From assembly GCA_030145395.1 (NCBI GenBank), contig JAQYVR010000253.1, positions 1 to 35,767 of the forward strand: a DNA stretch of 35,767 bases, given 5' to 3'. The notes below the pieces were generated by a model that saw only the letters and a list, made by a program, of their open reading frames with translations, had not been told where the DNA came from and did not search any database. The position numbers were made by a program, and so were the translations under genes. How positions within the stretch are numbered: the stretch's first letter is position 1; each line of letters opens with the position of its first letter. The stretch is from Desulfobacteria bacterium. GTDB lineage: Bacteria > Desulfobacterota > Desulfobacteria > Desulfobacterales > C00003060. Shown here piece after piece: positions 15,977-24,541 of this stretch.

Positions 15977-16210
15977 TCCACAACTCATCTCAAAAATGTG
16001 GATCAGGGTTCAGGGCCCCGCCTGACGGCGGGACTTCGGTTCTATTTATGCAATGAAGGTTCTCAGCAAACGCGGGACGGTCCGCCGTCGCTTGGAAAGC
16101 TATGGCGGGACAAGCGAAAAAGCGTAGCATACACGGCAGTATGTGAGTATTTTGAGCCGACACGCAACGCCGCCATGGATACTCAGACGCATTTTTGAAA
16201 TGGGTTATAG
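15977..16210 (+). repeat. MITE-like element, copy 2, with terminal inverted repeats
   Basis: The left end reads CAACTCATCTCAAAAATG (from about 15982). The right end, read on the minus strand from 16210, is CTATAACCCATTTCAAAAATG. The interior matches copy 1 (2545-2741) in order but on the opposite strand: GCCTGACGGCGGGACTTCGG, GGTTCTCAGCAAACGCGG, then CATACACGGCAGTATGTGAG. It has an extra stretch of about 36 bases after ACGG relative to copy 1. No transposase inside. Confidence 0.7.
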
Positions 16211-16305
16211 TCTGTGGATCGGGGCAAGAGGGGCAACTGGATAAGGTTGCCAAGAAGGTGTTATGTGGTGTTAAGTATGCCTGACCCGGGAGAGGCAACA
16301 ACTGT

Positions 16306-16331
16306 GTGGGCAAGATCCGGGTTCTGCCCAC
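16306..16331 (-). terminator. Candidate hairpin terminator after set B
   Basis: GTGGGCA and TGCCCAC form a perfect 7-bp stem around a 12-base loop, 30 bases past the stop of the last set B gene. No T-run follows on the minus strand, so a rho-independent role is doubtful; it may only stabilise the 3' end. Confidence 0.3.
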
Positions 16332-16361
16332 GAGCCTGCTTTCCGGAAATCAAACGCGGTG

Positions 16362-16790
16362 CTATTTCAAAACGTCGTTGATTGTTTTGATCAACCCATC
16401 CGGGTCGATCGGTTTTTCTATGTACCCGTCCGGTATCGTATATTTGGTTAATCCTGTGGTCTCAACGAATTTCTTCTCATCCCGTAAGGGCTGCTTGAAC
16501 ATGAAGTTTCTGAAATCAACGCCTGTTACCTCAGACACACCTGTCACCACGATGACCGGAATATTGCTGAGATTCGAGTCGCTTCTCAACTCCTGGAACA
16601 TACTGATACCGCTTTTCTTTGGCATCATCAGGTCGAGCAATACCAGGTCCGGCTTTTCCTTACGCAGGAGTTCCAGCCCCTCAACGCCGTCTTTTGCACT
16701 TATGCTCGCATAGCCGTTCTCTTCGAGGACTGTGCTAAGGAAAGTCCTCTGATCAGCTTCGTCATCCACGATCAATATTTTCTTGGGCAT
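16362..16790 (-). CDS. Single-domain response regulator (receiver, set B)
   Basis: 142 aa from the ATG at 16790, chosen because GGAG stands seven bases before it; ATGs at 16796 and 16841 are less well placed. Receiver only: D9/D10, D53 in LVLLDLMMPKKSG, T in VIVVTG and YIEKPIDPDG. An insertion of about 27 residues (DFRNFMFKQPLRDEKKFVE region) lies before the last strand, at the same place as the shorter one in the set A receiver. Last gene of set B, 137 bases after the cyclic-nucleotide-binding gene. Partner kinase not evident. Confidence 0.9.
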   Translation of the reverse strand: MPKKILIVDDEADQRTFLSTVLEENGYASISAKDGVEGLELLRKEKPDLVLLDLMMPKKSGISMFQELRSDSNLSNIPVIVVTGVSEVTGVDFRNFMFKQPLRDEKKFVETTGLTKYTIPDGYIEKPIDPDGLIKTINDVLK

Positions 16791-16927
16791 ATTCATTCTC
16801 CTTTCGATTGAGGTCCCTGCAAAACCTACTTTTTTGCTCAATCAGCTGAAGTGCCTGCGAAAGACTCATCCCGTAGCGGAGTATTCAACATACTCAAAAT
16901 GATCGGTTTGTCACTATAGCAAATACA

Positions 16928-17410
16928 TCAGAGGCCCAGGAGCTCTCCTATCTCAGGATGTTTCGTGATCACCTTGAGAAACTGGGCCGAGCGGCGTTCC
17001 AAGCGGTTTTCCAGAATCCTGGCTGCCTTCTGCATGACCAGGTATCCCATGGTATGGTCACCATCAAGAAGTCCCAGAAATTTGTCTCCGGGCACCATAT
17101 AGACGTCGGACGGTTCAGCGCAAACGGCATATGTGGCGTACGAAGCCGGCGGACGCAACGCAGACCATCCAAAAGAGTAGCCCTGCTTGATAGAACCCAG
17201 AGCGATAATCACGGCCGGGGCAAGTTCTGTCTCAAGCAGGACTTTGCCTCTCTTGAGTGAATAGAATTGTTCAGCCGCCTTGCCTGTTTCGTAAATCATC
17301 TCTCTGTCGTCAAATGACCGCTCTTGAACCAGGGGAGCCAGCTTGTCAAGCATCCCGTCTGTCAAGCCTGCAAACAGCTCAATCCCTTTCAAGTCTTGTG
17401 CAGAAACCAT
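16928..17410 (-). CDS. Cyclic-nucleotide-binding domain protein without DNA-binding domain
   Basis: 160 aa, one CNMP/Crp-like beta-roll (about 10-130) followed by helices, with no HTH. Recognisable parts are LKGIELFAGLTDGMLDKLAP, the FYSLKRGKVLLE strand pair, and GSIKQGYSFGWSAL at the place of the phosphate-binding cassette. The usual Arg-Ala-Ala of cAMP binders is not visible (LRPPASY follows), so another ligand or none is possible. It lies 51 bases after D3 and before the receiver of set B; set A has no such gene. Its position suggests control of the complex by a nucleotide signal (inferred). Confidence 0.82.
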   Translation of the reverse strand: MVSAQDLKGIELFAGLTDGMLDKLAPLVQERSFDDREMIYETGKAAEQFYSLKRGKVLLETELAPAVIIALGSIKQGYSFGWSALRPPASYATYAVCAEPSDVYMVPGDKFLGLLDGDHTMGYLVMQKAARILENRLERRSAQFLKVITKHPEIGELLGL

Positions 17411-17460
17411 AGTATATATGTCTCCTCTCCGTACCCGAATCCCAATTCTTTAAGCTTGCA

Positions 17461-19236
17461 TCATAATAAGAGGAAAACAACGATTAAAAAAACGGTCGCA
17501 AGAGCTGCACCAATGCCCACCGGTGAGCTGCCGGTGTCCAGGGCAGCACGAGCTTTTGCGATCCTGTCTTGAAGTTTTTCTCCCGTTGTACCGGTGGCAC
17601 TCCACAGAGGCACCAGGGTCCCGAGTGCAAGAATTTCTGGAGCGCGCCTGGACAGTCTGCCAGCAAATCCGGCCAACCCCTTGACAAAGATCTGATCTGA
17701 GAGTCTGTTCACACCATTGAAAAGCTTGTCGATGATGAAATAAAACAGGCGAGCGCCCTTTCGGTAAATCCAGTCAGCATCGATATTGACGCACCTCATT
17801 TCAGCCGGATAGATCCCAGCGAGCAACAGAAGCGTGAAGGCCAAGGCCGAGAAGAAAAGGATCTGGGTTTGAGCGACCACATGGGGCATCGTGTACGGCG
17901 CATAGTCAACAGGATAGGGAAGCAAGCTGTACAGGGGGCCCGGAAAGGACCCTATGAAGATGCACAGGAAAGCCGTAATGCCCATGGCCAGAAGCATGTT
18001 GAGAGGGGCCTCCTTCGGCCTCATGCCGGAGTCGTGACCGAAAAACGCAAAAAAAGGAATCTTGATACCTGCATGGTGGAAGACACCAGCTGAAGCAAAG
18101 AGCAGAACGAACCATACGAGCTTCATATTGCCTGCACCGGCCGCATCCATAACCATCGACTTGCTGACAAAACCGCTAAAAAGCGGAAAGGCGGAGATTG
18201 AAGCCGCCCCCACCATGCAGAATATGCAGGTGAGCGGCATGGTCCTGTAAAGTCCCCCGAGGGCAGTACCATTGATTTTCCCTGTGCGATACATGACGGC
18301 ACCCATAGACATGAACAGGAGTGCTTTAAAGAGAATATCATTGAAGGCATGGGCAATAGCGCCATTCATGCCGAGGTGGGTTCCTATGCCGATACCAACC
18401 ACCATGAATCCCACCTGGTTAATCAGGCTATATGCAAGCACTCTTCTGAGATCATTCTCAATGACTGCAAAGAAGATAGGGAAGCCGGTCATGATGGCGC
18501 CAATCCATATCAAGGCCTCTGTTCCCGGAAAGCCCCTTGCCAGGGCATAGACGGCGCACTTTGTGGTGAACGCACTCAAGAATATGGTTCCGGTAATCGT
18601 TGCCTCGGGATAGGCGTCAGTTAGCCATGGATGGAGGACCGGCCAGGCACAATTCAGGCCAAAGCCGAGAAATATGAGATAAGTAGCCGCCGTCCCGTCT
18701 AATCCGATGAATCCAAACTCAATGGAGCCGGTTTGATTCACGTACATGACGATGCCGGCCAAAAGGCACAGGCCTCCGGCAGCATGAACCATAAGATACC
18801 TGAATCCTGCGCTCTGAGCGGCCTTTGTTTTGCGAGCCCAGATAAGAAATATGGAGGCTACGGTGAGCATCTCCCAGAAGATAAAGAAAGTAAAAAGATC
18901 CCCTGCACAGACAACCCCCAGGGCACTGCCGGCGTAAACGAGCCCCGCCACATGCTGCACACTGTCCTTTACGTGGAGGGCATAGAGAATGGCGATGAAG
19001 GATATGATGTGGAAGATGTAACCAAAGATAAGGCTCAGCCGGTCCATTCTGCCGAAAACCAGATCCCATTCAAGGAATCTGACGACCCAGTGGGTTCCTT
19101 CAGGGATACTGATCAGGTTGATGAAGCCGACCACGGGGACGGCCAACAAATAGGCACTCTTCCATTTTCCCTTAATGAGAGGGGACAACAACCCCGCCAC
19201 GATGAATATGAATGCTGGGGGAACCGTATCAATCAT
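17461..19236 (-). CDS. MrpD/NuoL-family antiporter-like subunit D3 (set B)
   Basis: 591 aa, same architecture as 8349-10118: transporter domain of about 14 helices, cytoplasmic segment with IDADWIYRKGARLFY, and one last helix (about 570-590). E122 in FIFWEMLTVASIF, K226 in AFTTKCAVY and the Lys in GFVSKSMVM are present. The helix-7 position is again Asn (N195 in GFGLNCAWPVLHPWL). It starts inside s2 with an eight-base overlap (ATGATTGA), the same geometry as in set A. Likely the outer antiporter-like channel, replacing the antiporter half of MrpA. Confidence 0.88.
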   Translation of the reverse strand: MIDTVPPAFIFIVAGLLSPLIKGKWKSAYLLAVPVVGFINLISIPEGTHWVVRFLEWDLVFGRMDRLSLIFGYIFHIISFIAILYALHVKDSVQHVAGLVYAGSALGVVCAGDLFTFFIFWEMLTVASIFLIWARKTKAAQSAGFRYLMVHAAGGLCLLAGIVMYVNQTGSIEFGFIGLDGTAATYLIFLGFGLNCAWPVLHPWLTDAYPEATITGTIFLSAFTTKCAVYALARGFPGTEALIWIGAIMTGFPIFFAVIENDLRRVLAYSLINQVGFMVVGIGIGTHLGMNGAIAHAFNDILFKALLFMSMGAVMYRTGKINGTALGGLYRTMPLTCIFCMVGAASISAFPLFSGFVSKSMVMDAAGAGNMKLVWFVLLFASAGVFHHAGIKIPFFAFFGHDSGMRPKEAPLNMLLAMGITAFLCIFIGSFPGPLYSLLPYPVDYAPYTMPHVVAQTQILFFSALAFTLLLLAGIYPAEMRCVNIDADWIYRKGARLFYFIIDKLFNGVNRLSDQIFVKGLAGFAGRLSRRAPEILALGTLVPLWSATGTTGEKLQDRIAKARAALDTGSSPVGIGAALATVFLIVVFLLL

Positions 19237-19489
19237 AGTAATCCTCTCGTCTCATCACCAGAGGGCGCAGGATGTATTTTGCCACAATAACGAGGACGAC
19301 ACAGGCCACAAACCCATACACACAGTAGAACTCGGCCCAGCCTTCCCAGGGAAAATGAGGGTGTTTCTTGGTAAATATCTCAATAATCAGGAGAATAACT
19401 AACGATGTAAAAAAGATCCCCAGAAGCTTCTTTACGCTTCCGGGCTTGTCAAAAAGATATTCCCTGTCGTCTTTGGGTTTTTCGTGCAT
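19229..19489 (-). CDS. Small two-helix membrane protein s2 (set B)
   Basis: 86 aa, helices at about 21-39 and 53-73. It shares with the set A copy FDKPGSVKK, FPWE, VYGFVACV, AK and a tail rich in Arg, Asp and Tyr (MRREDYYD). It overlaps D3 by eight bases and starts 25 bases after s1. The conserved FPWE between the helices would face outside and may contact D2 or D3. Function unknown; accessory subunit by context. Confidence 0.82.
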   Translation of the reverse strand: MHEKPKDDREYLFDKPGSVKKLLGIFFTSLVILLIIEIFTKKHPHFPWEGWAEFYCVYGFVACVVLVIVAKYILRPLVMRREDYYD

Positions 19490-19514
19490 GTCAGATCCCC
19501 ATCTGTGTCTCGGT

Positions 19515-19655
19515 TCAAAGCGTTTTCAGAAGAATAAGGCCCAGATACAGACACCCTGTTGTTATGGCGATAAAAAAGGCGGTCTTGTAAGGCGGAACCG
19601 GGTCGTGACCAAGTTCCATCGCCCCTTCTATTTCGTCGCTTCTTTCCTCTGCCAT
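19515..19655 (-). CDS. Single-helix microprotein s1 (set B)
   Basis: 46 aa, ATG at 19655, stop TGA at 19515; AGGAGC lies upstream of the ATG near the D2 stop. Acidic N-terminus (MAEERSDEIEGAM), HDPVPPYK, then one membrane helix (about 26-43). Same place, spacing (four bases after D2) and H-[ED]-P-[IV]-P-x-Y motif as 10387-10518. Likely a small assembly or stabilising subunit; no enzymatic feature. Confidence 0.8.
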   Translation of the reverse strand: MAEERSDEIEGAMELGHDPVPPYKTAFFIAITTGCLYLGLILLKTL

Positions 19656-19659
19656 TGTT

Positions 19660-21141
19660 TTATGCTCCTGTTATGCTCTGTACCATCATGCTGGCCAACC
19701 TGACAAAAGGTTGGGGATAAAACAGCAGAATGATGGAAATGATGGCGGTAACCACTAACGGCACCACGCAAAACGGTGGCGCTTCTTTGATGGTATCTTC
19801 AAACATGGCTTCTTCCGGCTTACAGAAGAAAGCCCTGTACACGAAAGGCATGAAGTAAGCCGCATTCAGCAGGGAACTGAAGAGCAGAACAACCAGGACA
19901 GGTATCTGGTGGGCCTGCAGGGCCCCCAGGACAAGATACCACTTGCTTATAAAGCCGCCGCAGGGGGGCATTCCGATAATGCTCAAGGCACCGATAAAGA
20001 ATGCCGTCATTGTGATCGGCATTCTTCTGCCGATGCCGACCATGTCACTCATGTTCTTCTTACCCGTGGCCACAAAGATCGCCCCTGCGCAGAAGAAGAG
20101 TGTGATTTTGCCAAAGGCGTGCATGGCGATGTGGACCATGCCGCCCGTCATTCCCTTGGGGGAAAGGAGCCCGACACCCAGCACAACATACGAGAGTTGT
20201 GCGATGGTCGAAAAGGCAAGCATCCGTTTCAAACCATCCTGAGAAAGGGCAATAAAGGAGCCGACAAGAATTGTGACAGAGGCAGCAAAGACGATAATCG
20301 TGCCTAAGTCCAAAGAAAGCAAGAGATTGGTTCCAAAGACGCAGGTTATGACGCGAACGACGCTGAAGACGCCTACCTTTACAACAGCTACCGCGTGCAG
20401 CAATGCGCTGACCGGCGTGGGCGCCACCATGGCCGCGGGAAGCCATGAATGGAACGGCATGATCGCTGCCTTTGCAAACCCAAAGACGAGCATCACCATA
20501 AGAAGCCCTATCAAGCCCTTGGAAGCACCGGCTCCGGCCATGAAGCCCTGCTTCCCGAACTCAAGGGTACCGGTCAGGTTGTAACATATCAACATGGCAG
20601 GAAGAACAAGTCCTATGGAGGTGCCTACAATGTAGAGAAGGTACTTGCGCCCTGAGCTGCGTGCCTCCTTATCCTGATGGTGTGTGACCAGAGGATAGGT
20701 TGCAAAAGAGAGCATCTCGTAGAAGAGATACATGGTCAGTAAGTTGGCTGAAAAGGCAACGCCGACGGTTGCTGAAAGGGCAACGGCAAAGAAGACAAAA
20801 TATCTGGTCTGGCTGTGTTCTTTCAGCGCTCGCATGTAACCTATGGAATAGGCGGTTGTCACAATCCACAAGGACGACGACACAAGGGCAAAGAGCATTC
20901 CAAAGGCGTCGACCCTGAACTGGATCGCCGCTCCCGGGACGAACTCAGCGATCGTATATACAATCTCGGTTCCCTTCAGGATAATCGGAAGCATGGACAG
21001 GACAATCAAGAACTTTACACCCGCCGCTACAAAGGTCCAGGCCTCACGAACATTTGGTGCCCTGCTGGAAGCCAGTATGGGTACAACCATCAAAGAGACC
21101 AGGACAGCCAGCAAAGGTTTTATCGATACGATCGTTTCCAT
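19660..21141 (-). CDS. MrpD/NuoM-family antiporter-like subunit D2 (set B)
   Basis: 493 aa, paralogue of 10523-12004 with long identical runs. Proton-path residues: E142 in YLFYEMLSFATYP, K224 in GFAKAAIMPFHSWLP, H249 and K255 in LLHAVAVVKVG, HAFGKITLFF, and GGFISKWYL near residue 400. It lies 21 bases after D1, so in set B the D1 and D2 genes are adjacent, whereas in set A they are at opposite ends. Expected to be a complete proton or cation channel of the antiporter array. Confidence 0.9.
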   Translation of the reverse strand: METIVSIKPLLAVLVSLMVVPILASSRAPNVREAWTFVAAGVKFLIVLSMLPIILKGTEIVYTIAEFVPGAAIQFRVDAFGMLFALVSSSLWIVTTAYSIGYMRALKEHSQTRYFVFFAVALSATVGVAFSANLLTMYLFYEMLSFATYPLVTHHQDKEARSSGRKYLLYIVGTSIGLVLPAMLICYNLTGTLEFGKQGFMAGAGASKGLIGLLMVMLVFGFAKAAIMPFHSWLPAAMVAPTPVSALLHAVAVVKVGVFSVVRVITCVFGTNLLLSLDLGTIIVFAASVTILVGSFIALSQDGLKRMLAFSTIAQLSYVVLGVGLLSPKGMTGGMVHIAMHAFGKITLFFCAGAIFVATGKKNMSDMVGIGRRMPITMTAFFIGALSIIGMPPCGGFISKWYLVLGALQAHQIPVLVVLLFSSLLNAAYFMPFVYRAFFCKPEEAMFEDTIKEAPPFCVVPLVVTAIISIILLFYPQPFVRLASMMVQSITGA

Positions 21142-21162
21142 TATGTCCTTATTCCATCCGTG

Positions 21163-22668
21163 TTATACGAGACCTTTTGGTATGGCAACATCGATAATCT
21201 GATTTACAATATCACCGGTATACAGACCAACCAGCACTAAGATCACCGCAATAACAAAGAGCGGCACCAGCATCGTGACAGGGGCCTCATCCATCGCCGG
21301 TTCGGGATGATGCCCGTGTTCATCCCCGTGCCCGTGATCGTCGCTGAAAGGCTCGTAGTAGCAAATCTCAAATATCCGGAAGAACAGAACCACATTCACC
21401 AGGCTGCTGAACACAAGGGCTACCATAAAACCATAATGGCCGGCCTGAATGGCGCCTGAGATGAGGTACCACTTGCTGAAAAATCCGCAGGTAGGGGGAA
21501 CCCCGATCATGGACATGGCCCCGACCACAAAGGCCCCCATGGTGAAAGGCATCTTGCGGAACAAGCCCTGGAGGTCTTCAAAATCAGCCCCTTTCACTTT
21601 GTAAACAATGTTACCCACGGCCATAAAGACACACAGCGTCATCAAGGCATCATTGACAATATGGAGGATCGCTCCGGTCATGCCGACGCGGTTTCCAAGC
21701 CACGCACCGCCCACCATATAGCCGACTTCCGCAACGATGATGTAAGTCAACATCTTCTTCAAGTTGCGTTCTTTAAGGGCAAGGAGCGCGCCCATCACAA
21801 TGGCAATGACTGCTAGCCAGACGATGGGTTGACTTACTGCCAGGATGTTGAAACTGAATTCCGGTGTAAAGACGGTCAGGATGAGTCGGATCATCACGTA
21901 GATCATCACCTTGGTGACCAAAGGGGCAACCAAACTGCTGGAAGCAGACGGGGCGTATGTGTACGCATTGGGCAGCCACGCATGCAGGGGGAAGAATGCC
22001 ATCTTGATCCACACCCCGACCATGCAGATTATAAAGGCGGCCATGACTGCTTTTGACTGATAGAGGTCGGGCAAGATCCTGGCGATATCGACCATATTCA
22101 ATGAGCCTGTCATAATATAGAGATACCCGATACCAAGCAGATAGAAACAGGCCCCAATGGTCCCCATGTATAAATAATTGAGAGCCGACAGTGGCCCGCG
22201 CCCGCCCCCCATGGCGATCAAGCCGTAGCCGGTGAGCGCCGCAATTTCAAGCAACACGTAAAGGTTGAATGCGTCTCCAGTCACAACGATACCCAAAAGA
22301 CCGGTGACCATCAGGACGTATAGTGAATAGAAGGCACCTATGTTGTCCGGAAACTCATCCTCAATACTCCTCTTGCTTGCTATGGCGTTAAGGAACGCCA
22401 CGACAGAAACCACTACCAGAACCAGCCCATTCAGATGATCAACGTAATAGGCGATGCCCATAGGAGGATCCCATCCTCCCATCTTGTAGACAATCACCCC
22501 TTCATTAATGACCCTGAAGAGCAGGCCGATAGATGAATAGGCTGAGATGCCAAGGGCGGCAACGGCAATCGGGAAACACCATTTCTTGTTAACCCACCCG
22601 GCGATAAACACCAAGAGGCCGGCCAGCAATGGAACCGCGACGATCAGTGCAGGATATTGTGAGCTCAT
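21163..22668 (-). CDS. mrpD: Mrp-type Na+/H+ antiporter subunit D (D1, set B)
   Basis: 501 aa, about 14 helices. E141 in FNLYVLLEIAALTGYG, K222 in IKMAFFPLHAWLPNAY, K253 in APLVTKVM and K399 in FFSKWYLI are present, as in D1 of set A. The loop at about 443-456 carries five His among Asp and Glu (DDHGHGDEHGHH), richer than in set A. ATG overlaps the MrpC stop by four bases (ATGA). Family role: antiporter-like subunit of a Na+/H+ exchanger. Confidence 0.93.
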   Translation of the reverse strand: MSSQYPALIVAVPLLAGLLVFIAGWVNKKWCFPIAVAALGISAYSSIGLLFRVINEGVIVYKMGGWDPPMGIAYYVDHLNGLVLVVVSVVAFLNAIASKRSIEDEFPDNIGAFYSLYVLMVTGLLGIVVTGDAFNLYVLLEIAALTGYGLIAMGGGRGPLSALNYLYMGTIGACFYLLGIGYLYIMTGSLNMVDIARILPDLYQSKAVMAAFIICMVGVWIKMAFFPLHAWLPNAYTYAPSASSSLVAPLVTKVMIYVMIRLILTVFTPEFSFNILAVSQPIVWLAVIAIVMGALLALKERNLKKMLTYIIVAEVGYMVGGAWLGNRVGMTGAILHIVNDALMTLCVFMAVGNIVYKVKGADFEDLQGLFRKMPFTMGAFVVGAMSMIGVPPTCGFFSKWYLISGAIQAGHYGFMVALVFSSLVNVVLFFRIFEICYYEPFSDDHGHGDEHGHHPEPAMDEAPVTMLVPLFVIAVILVLVGLYTGDIVNQIIDVAIPKGLV

Positions 22669-23063
22669 TCTTCCCTTATCTGCGCTAAGATTTCATCTTC
22701 TTCAAGTGTATTGTACTCGTTGTAAACTCTTATGGCCAAAGCCAGCGCCACCCCAAGGGTTGCGACTCCCACCACGATAGCCGTGAGCATAAGAACATGA
22801 GGCAGTGGATTGGCATATTCCGCGGCGTGAACCACACCGTAGCCGTGGCCCCCATGAGCATGTTCCAAAATCGGGATAGTCGCTCCCTTCTTTACTCCAA
22901 TGGACACGTAAAACAAGATGATGGCTGTTTGAAAGATATTCATCCCCACGATCTTCTTGACCAGGTTGTTCTTGGCGATAATGGCATAGAGGCCGATCAT
23001 CATCAGAGTAATATAGATCCAATAATTATAGTTGGCGACAACGGTTGAAACTATATCAGCCAT
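22665..23063 (-). CDS. mrpC: Mrp antiporter subunit C (NuoK-like, set B)
   Basis: 132 aa, three helices. KKIVGMNIFQTAIILFYV and YANPLPHVLMLTAIVV match the set A copy nearly residue for residue. The helix 2-3 loop has EHAHGGHGYGVVHAAEY, again His-rich. LEEDE occurs near the C-terminus. It stands three bases after the MbhE-MrpB fusion and overlaps D1 by four. Confidence 0.93.
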   Translation of the reverse strand: MADIVSTVVANYNYWIYITLMMIGLYAIIAKNNLVKKIVGMNIFQTAIILFYVSIGVKKGATIPILEHAHGGHGYGVVHAAEYANPLPHVLMLTAIVVGVATLGVALALAIRVYNEYNTLEEDEILAQIREE

Positions 23064-23066
23064 ATC

Positions 23067-23894
23067 TTAAAGCCCCTGATTATATTTGCCCCCGGATGAG
23101 ACATTGTTGTAAATCCAAATCATAGTGAACATGACCGCAATTCCCACACCGATTTCTACAATCAAAATGCCGTGGGATCGGGCCATAATAGAGTCGACAT
23201 GGAGCACAGGCGCAAGAGCTTTGTAGTCGAGGAAATTCAGCCCTAATAAGAGACAAAGGGCTCCGGTGCCCGCATAGATGAGCACGCCGATAGCACAAAG
23301 AACGGCATCCATCTTTTCGGCCACACGTTTAACGGCGGTTCTGAGGTCGTGGGAGATTGCAAGCAGAATAATGCTTGCACCTAGAATAACACCGCCTTGG
23401 AATCCGCCGCCCGGGCTGTGGTGGCCATGGGCAATGACATACAGGCCAAAAAGCTGAATAAAGGGGATCAGCAATCGGCAGACTGTCTTGATAATGAGAT
23501 CATGCGGTGTCCAGAAGCGGTCAATCCTTTCAAAATTATCGGATGGGGGCAGATCGGCGCCTTCTTTGATGCGCAGGGTGACGCCCGTGAGCTGATGCCG
23601 ATAAAGCCTTGTTTGTTGTGTCTTGGGCCCAGAGGTTCGCAGGAGAAGAAAGACCGCAACACCGGCAGAAAAAATAACCGTGGTCTCAAACATCGTGTCA
23701 AAGCCGCGATAATCGGCAAGCACGGCCGTGACGATGTTGGGTACTGACGTCTCTTCGATGGTCTTTTCAATGAAGTGAGGAGAAAGGTACGTGCTGGCAG
23801 GAGACGCCGGGTCTGACCATGCAGGGAAGTCTTCCGCGGCATAAACAAGCAACCCACCTGTCAAAACCGCCACAATGAGTCCTATGATCTTCAA
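23067..23894 (-). CDS. mrpB: MbhE-like + MrpB fusion subunit (set B)
   Basis: 275 aa from the TTG at 23894: AGGAGG stands eight bases before it, and the TTGA overlap with the preceding stop repeats that of set A; a longer frame adds an unrelated N-terminus. Residues 1-88 are MbhE-like (PNIVTAVLADYRGFDTMFE). A charged linker follows (about 88-125, KTQQTRLYRHQL to NFERIDRFW). Residues 125-275 are MrpB, with AHGHHSPGGGFQGGVILGAS. In set A the two parts are separate genes about 850 bp apart. The fusion implies that the two domains touch in the complex, as the MrpA C-terminus and MrpB do in solved Mrp structures. MrpB within the fusion is complete. Confidence 0.9.
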   Translation of the reverse strand: MKIIGLIVAVLTGGLLVYAAEDFPAWSDPASPASTYLSPHFIEKTIEETSVPNIVTAVLADYRGFDTMFETTVIFSAGVAVFLLLRTSGPKTQQTRLYRHQLTGVTLRIKEGADLPPSDNFERIDRFWTPHDLIIKTVCRLLIPFIQLFGLYVIAHGHHSPGGGFQGGVILGASIILLAISHDLRTAVKRVAEKMDAVLCAIGVLIYAGTGALCLLLGLNFLDYKALAPVLHVDSIMARSHGILIVEIGVGIAVMFTMIWIYNNVSSGGKYNQGL

Positions 23895-24136
23895 TCCCTT
23901 GTCCTCCTTGATGTCCGGAAAACGGCTCCAACAAAAAAGACTGTACTCACACCAGCCCCGACCGAAGCTTCGGTAAAGGCGACATCCACCGCTCCCATGA
24001 CGGTCCACAGCAGGCACATCATAAAACTGTAAGCCCCAAACAGGATGGCTGCTCCCAGTAGATCCTTGACCATGAGGGAGCCGATGGCCACCATGACGAC
24101 CAGAGTTAATACAGCCAAATCTATCGGCCAGACCAT
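23891..24136 (-). CDS. DUF4040/MbhD-like small antiporter subunit (set B)
   Basis: 81 aa, three helices, the same length as in set A. VKDLLGAAILFGAYSFMMCL and DVAFTEASVGAGVSTVFFVG are the DUF4040 signature. The ATG at 24136 follows AGGAG by seven bases, three bases after the MrpG stop. The C-terminus is basic (RTSRRTRD). Corresponds to the MbhD domain within canonical MrpA. Confidence 0.9.
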   Translation of the reverse strand: MVWPIDLAVLTLVVMVAIGSLMVKDLLGAAILFGAYSFMMCLLWTVMGAVDVAFTEASVGAGVSTVFFVGAVFRTSRRTRD

Positions 24137-24139
24137 CAG

Positions 24140-24463
24140 CTATCTCCTTTCCTCTCCCTTGGTCCAGGGAGCAAGCCCAGCCCTGATGCCCGCGTCAACA
24201 ATAGCGTGAGTGGCAGTGGGGCTGGCCAGAAAGACAAACACGACAATAAGGATAATCTTCAGGCTGGTCAGCAAAGCGCCGACAGAAAAATGGTGGAGGT
24301 TATATAGCGCCAGCCCCGTCAAAGACAGGAGCAAGCCCAGTGTGTCGAGTTTGCCGGCGGGATGCAGACGTGAATAGAAATCCGGGAAACGCAGGATCCC
24401 CAAGGCACCCCCGGTAAAGAAGAACAACCCGGCAAATAAGAGCAACACTACGATTATATCCAT
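24140..24463 (-). CDS. mrpG: Mrp antiporter subunit G (set B)
   Basis: 107 aa, three helices. LRFPDFYSRLHPAGKLDTLG and LASPTATHAIVDAGIRAG are the MnhG signatures. It lacks the acidic C-terminal extension seen in set A. It begins 78 bases after MrpF, a gap unlike the overlapping joint in set A; nothing recognisable lies in that gap. Confidence 0.92.
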   Translation of the reverse strand: MDIIVVLLLFAGLFFFTGGALGILRFPDFYSRLHPAGKLDTLGLLLSLTGLALYNLHHFSVGALLTSLKIILIVVFVFLASPTATHAIVDAGIRAGLAPWTKGEERR

Positions 24464-24541
24464 CTGTTACAATCTCCCGCGTTTATGGCCCAACGCCGTC
24501 AAGGGATTCAACCTGCCCCGGCCGGACACCGCCAAGAGGCA

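Larger units (their letters stand above)
15462..16361. other. 900-bp non-coding region between regulator and set B
   Basis: I find no supportable gene; the short frames here overlap a long palindrome and a repeat and resemble nothing known. Contents: the regulator's upstream region (15462-15600); an 8-bp dyad CGTGCCCA/TGGGCACG (about 15645-15680); the 143-bp palindrome (15686-15828); MITE-like copy 2 (15977-16210); and a hairpin (16306-16331). Confidence 0.6.
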
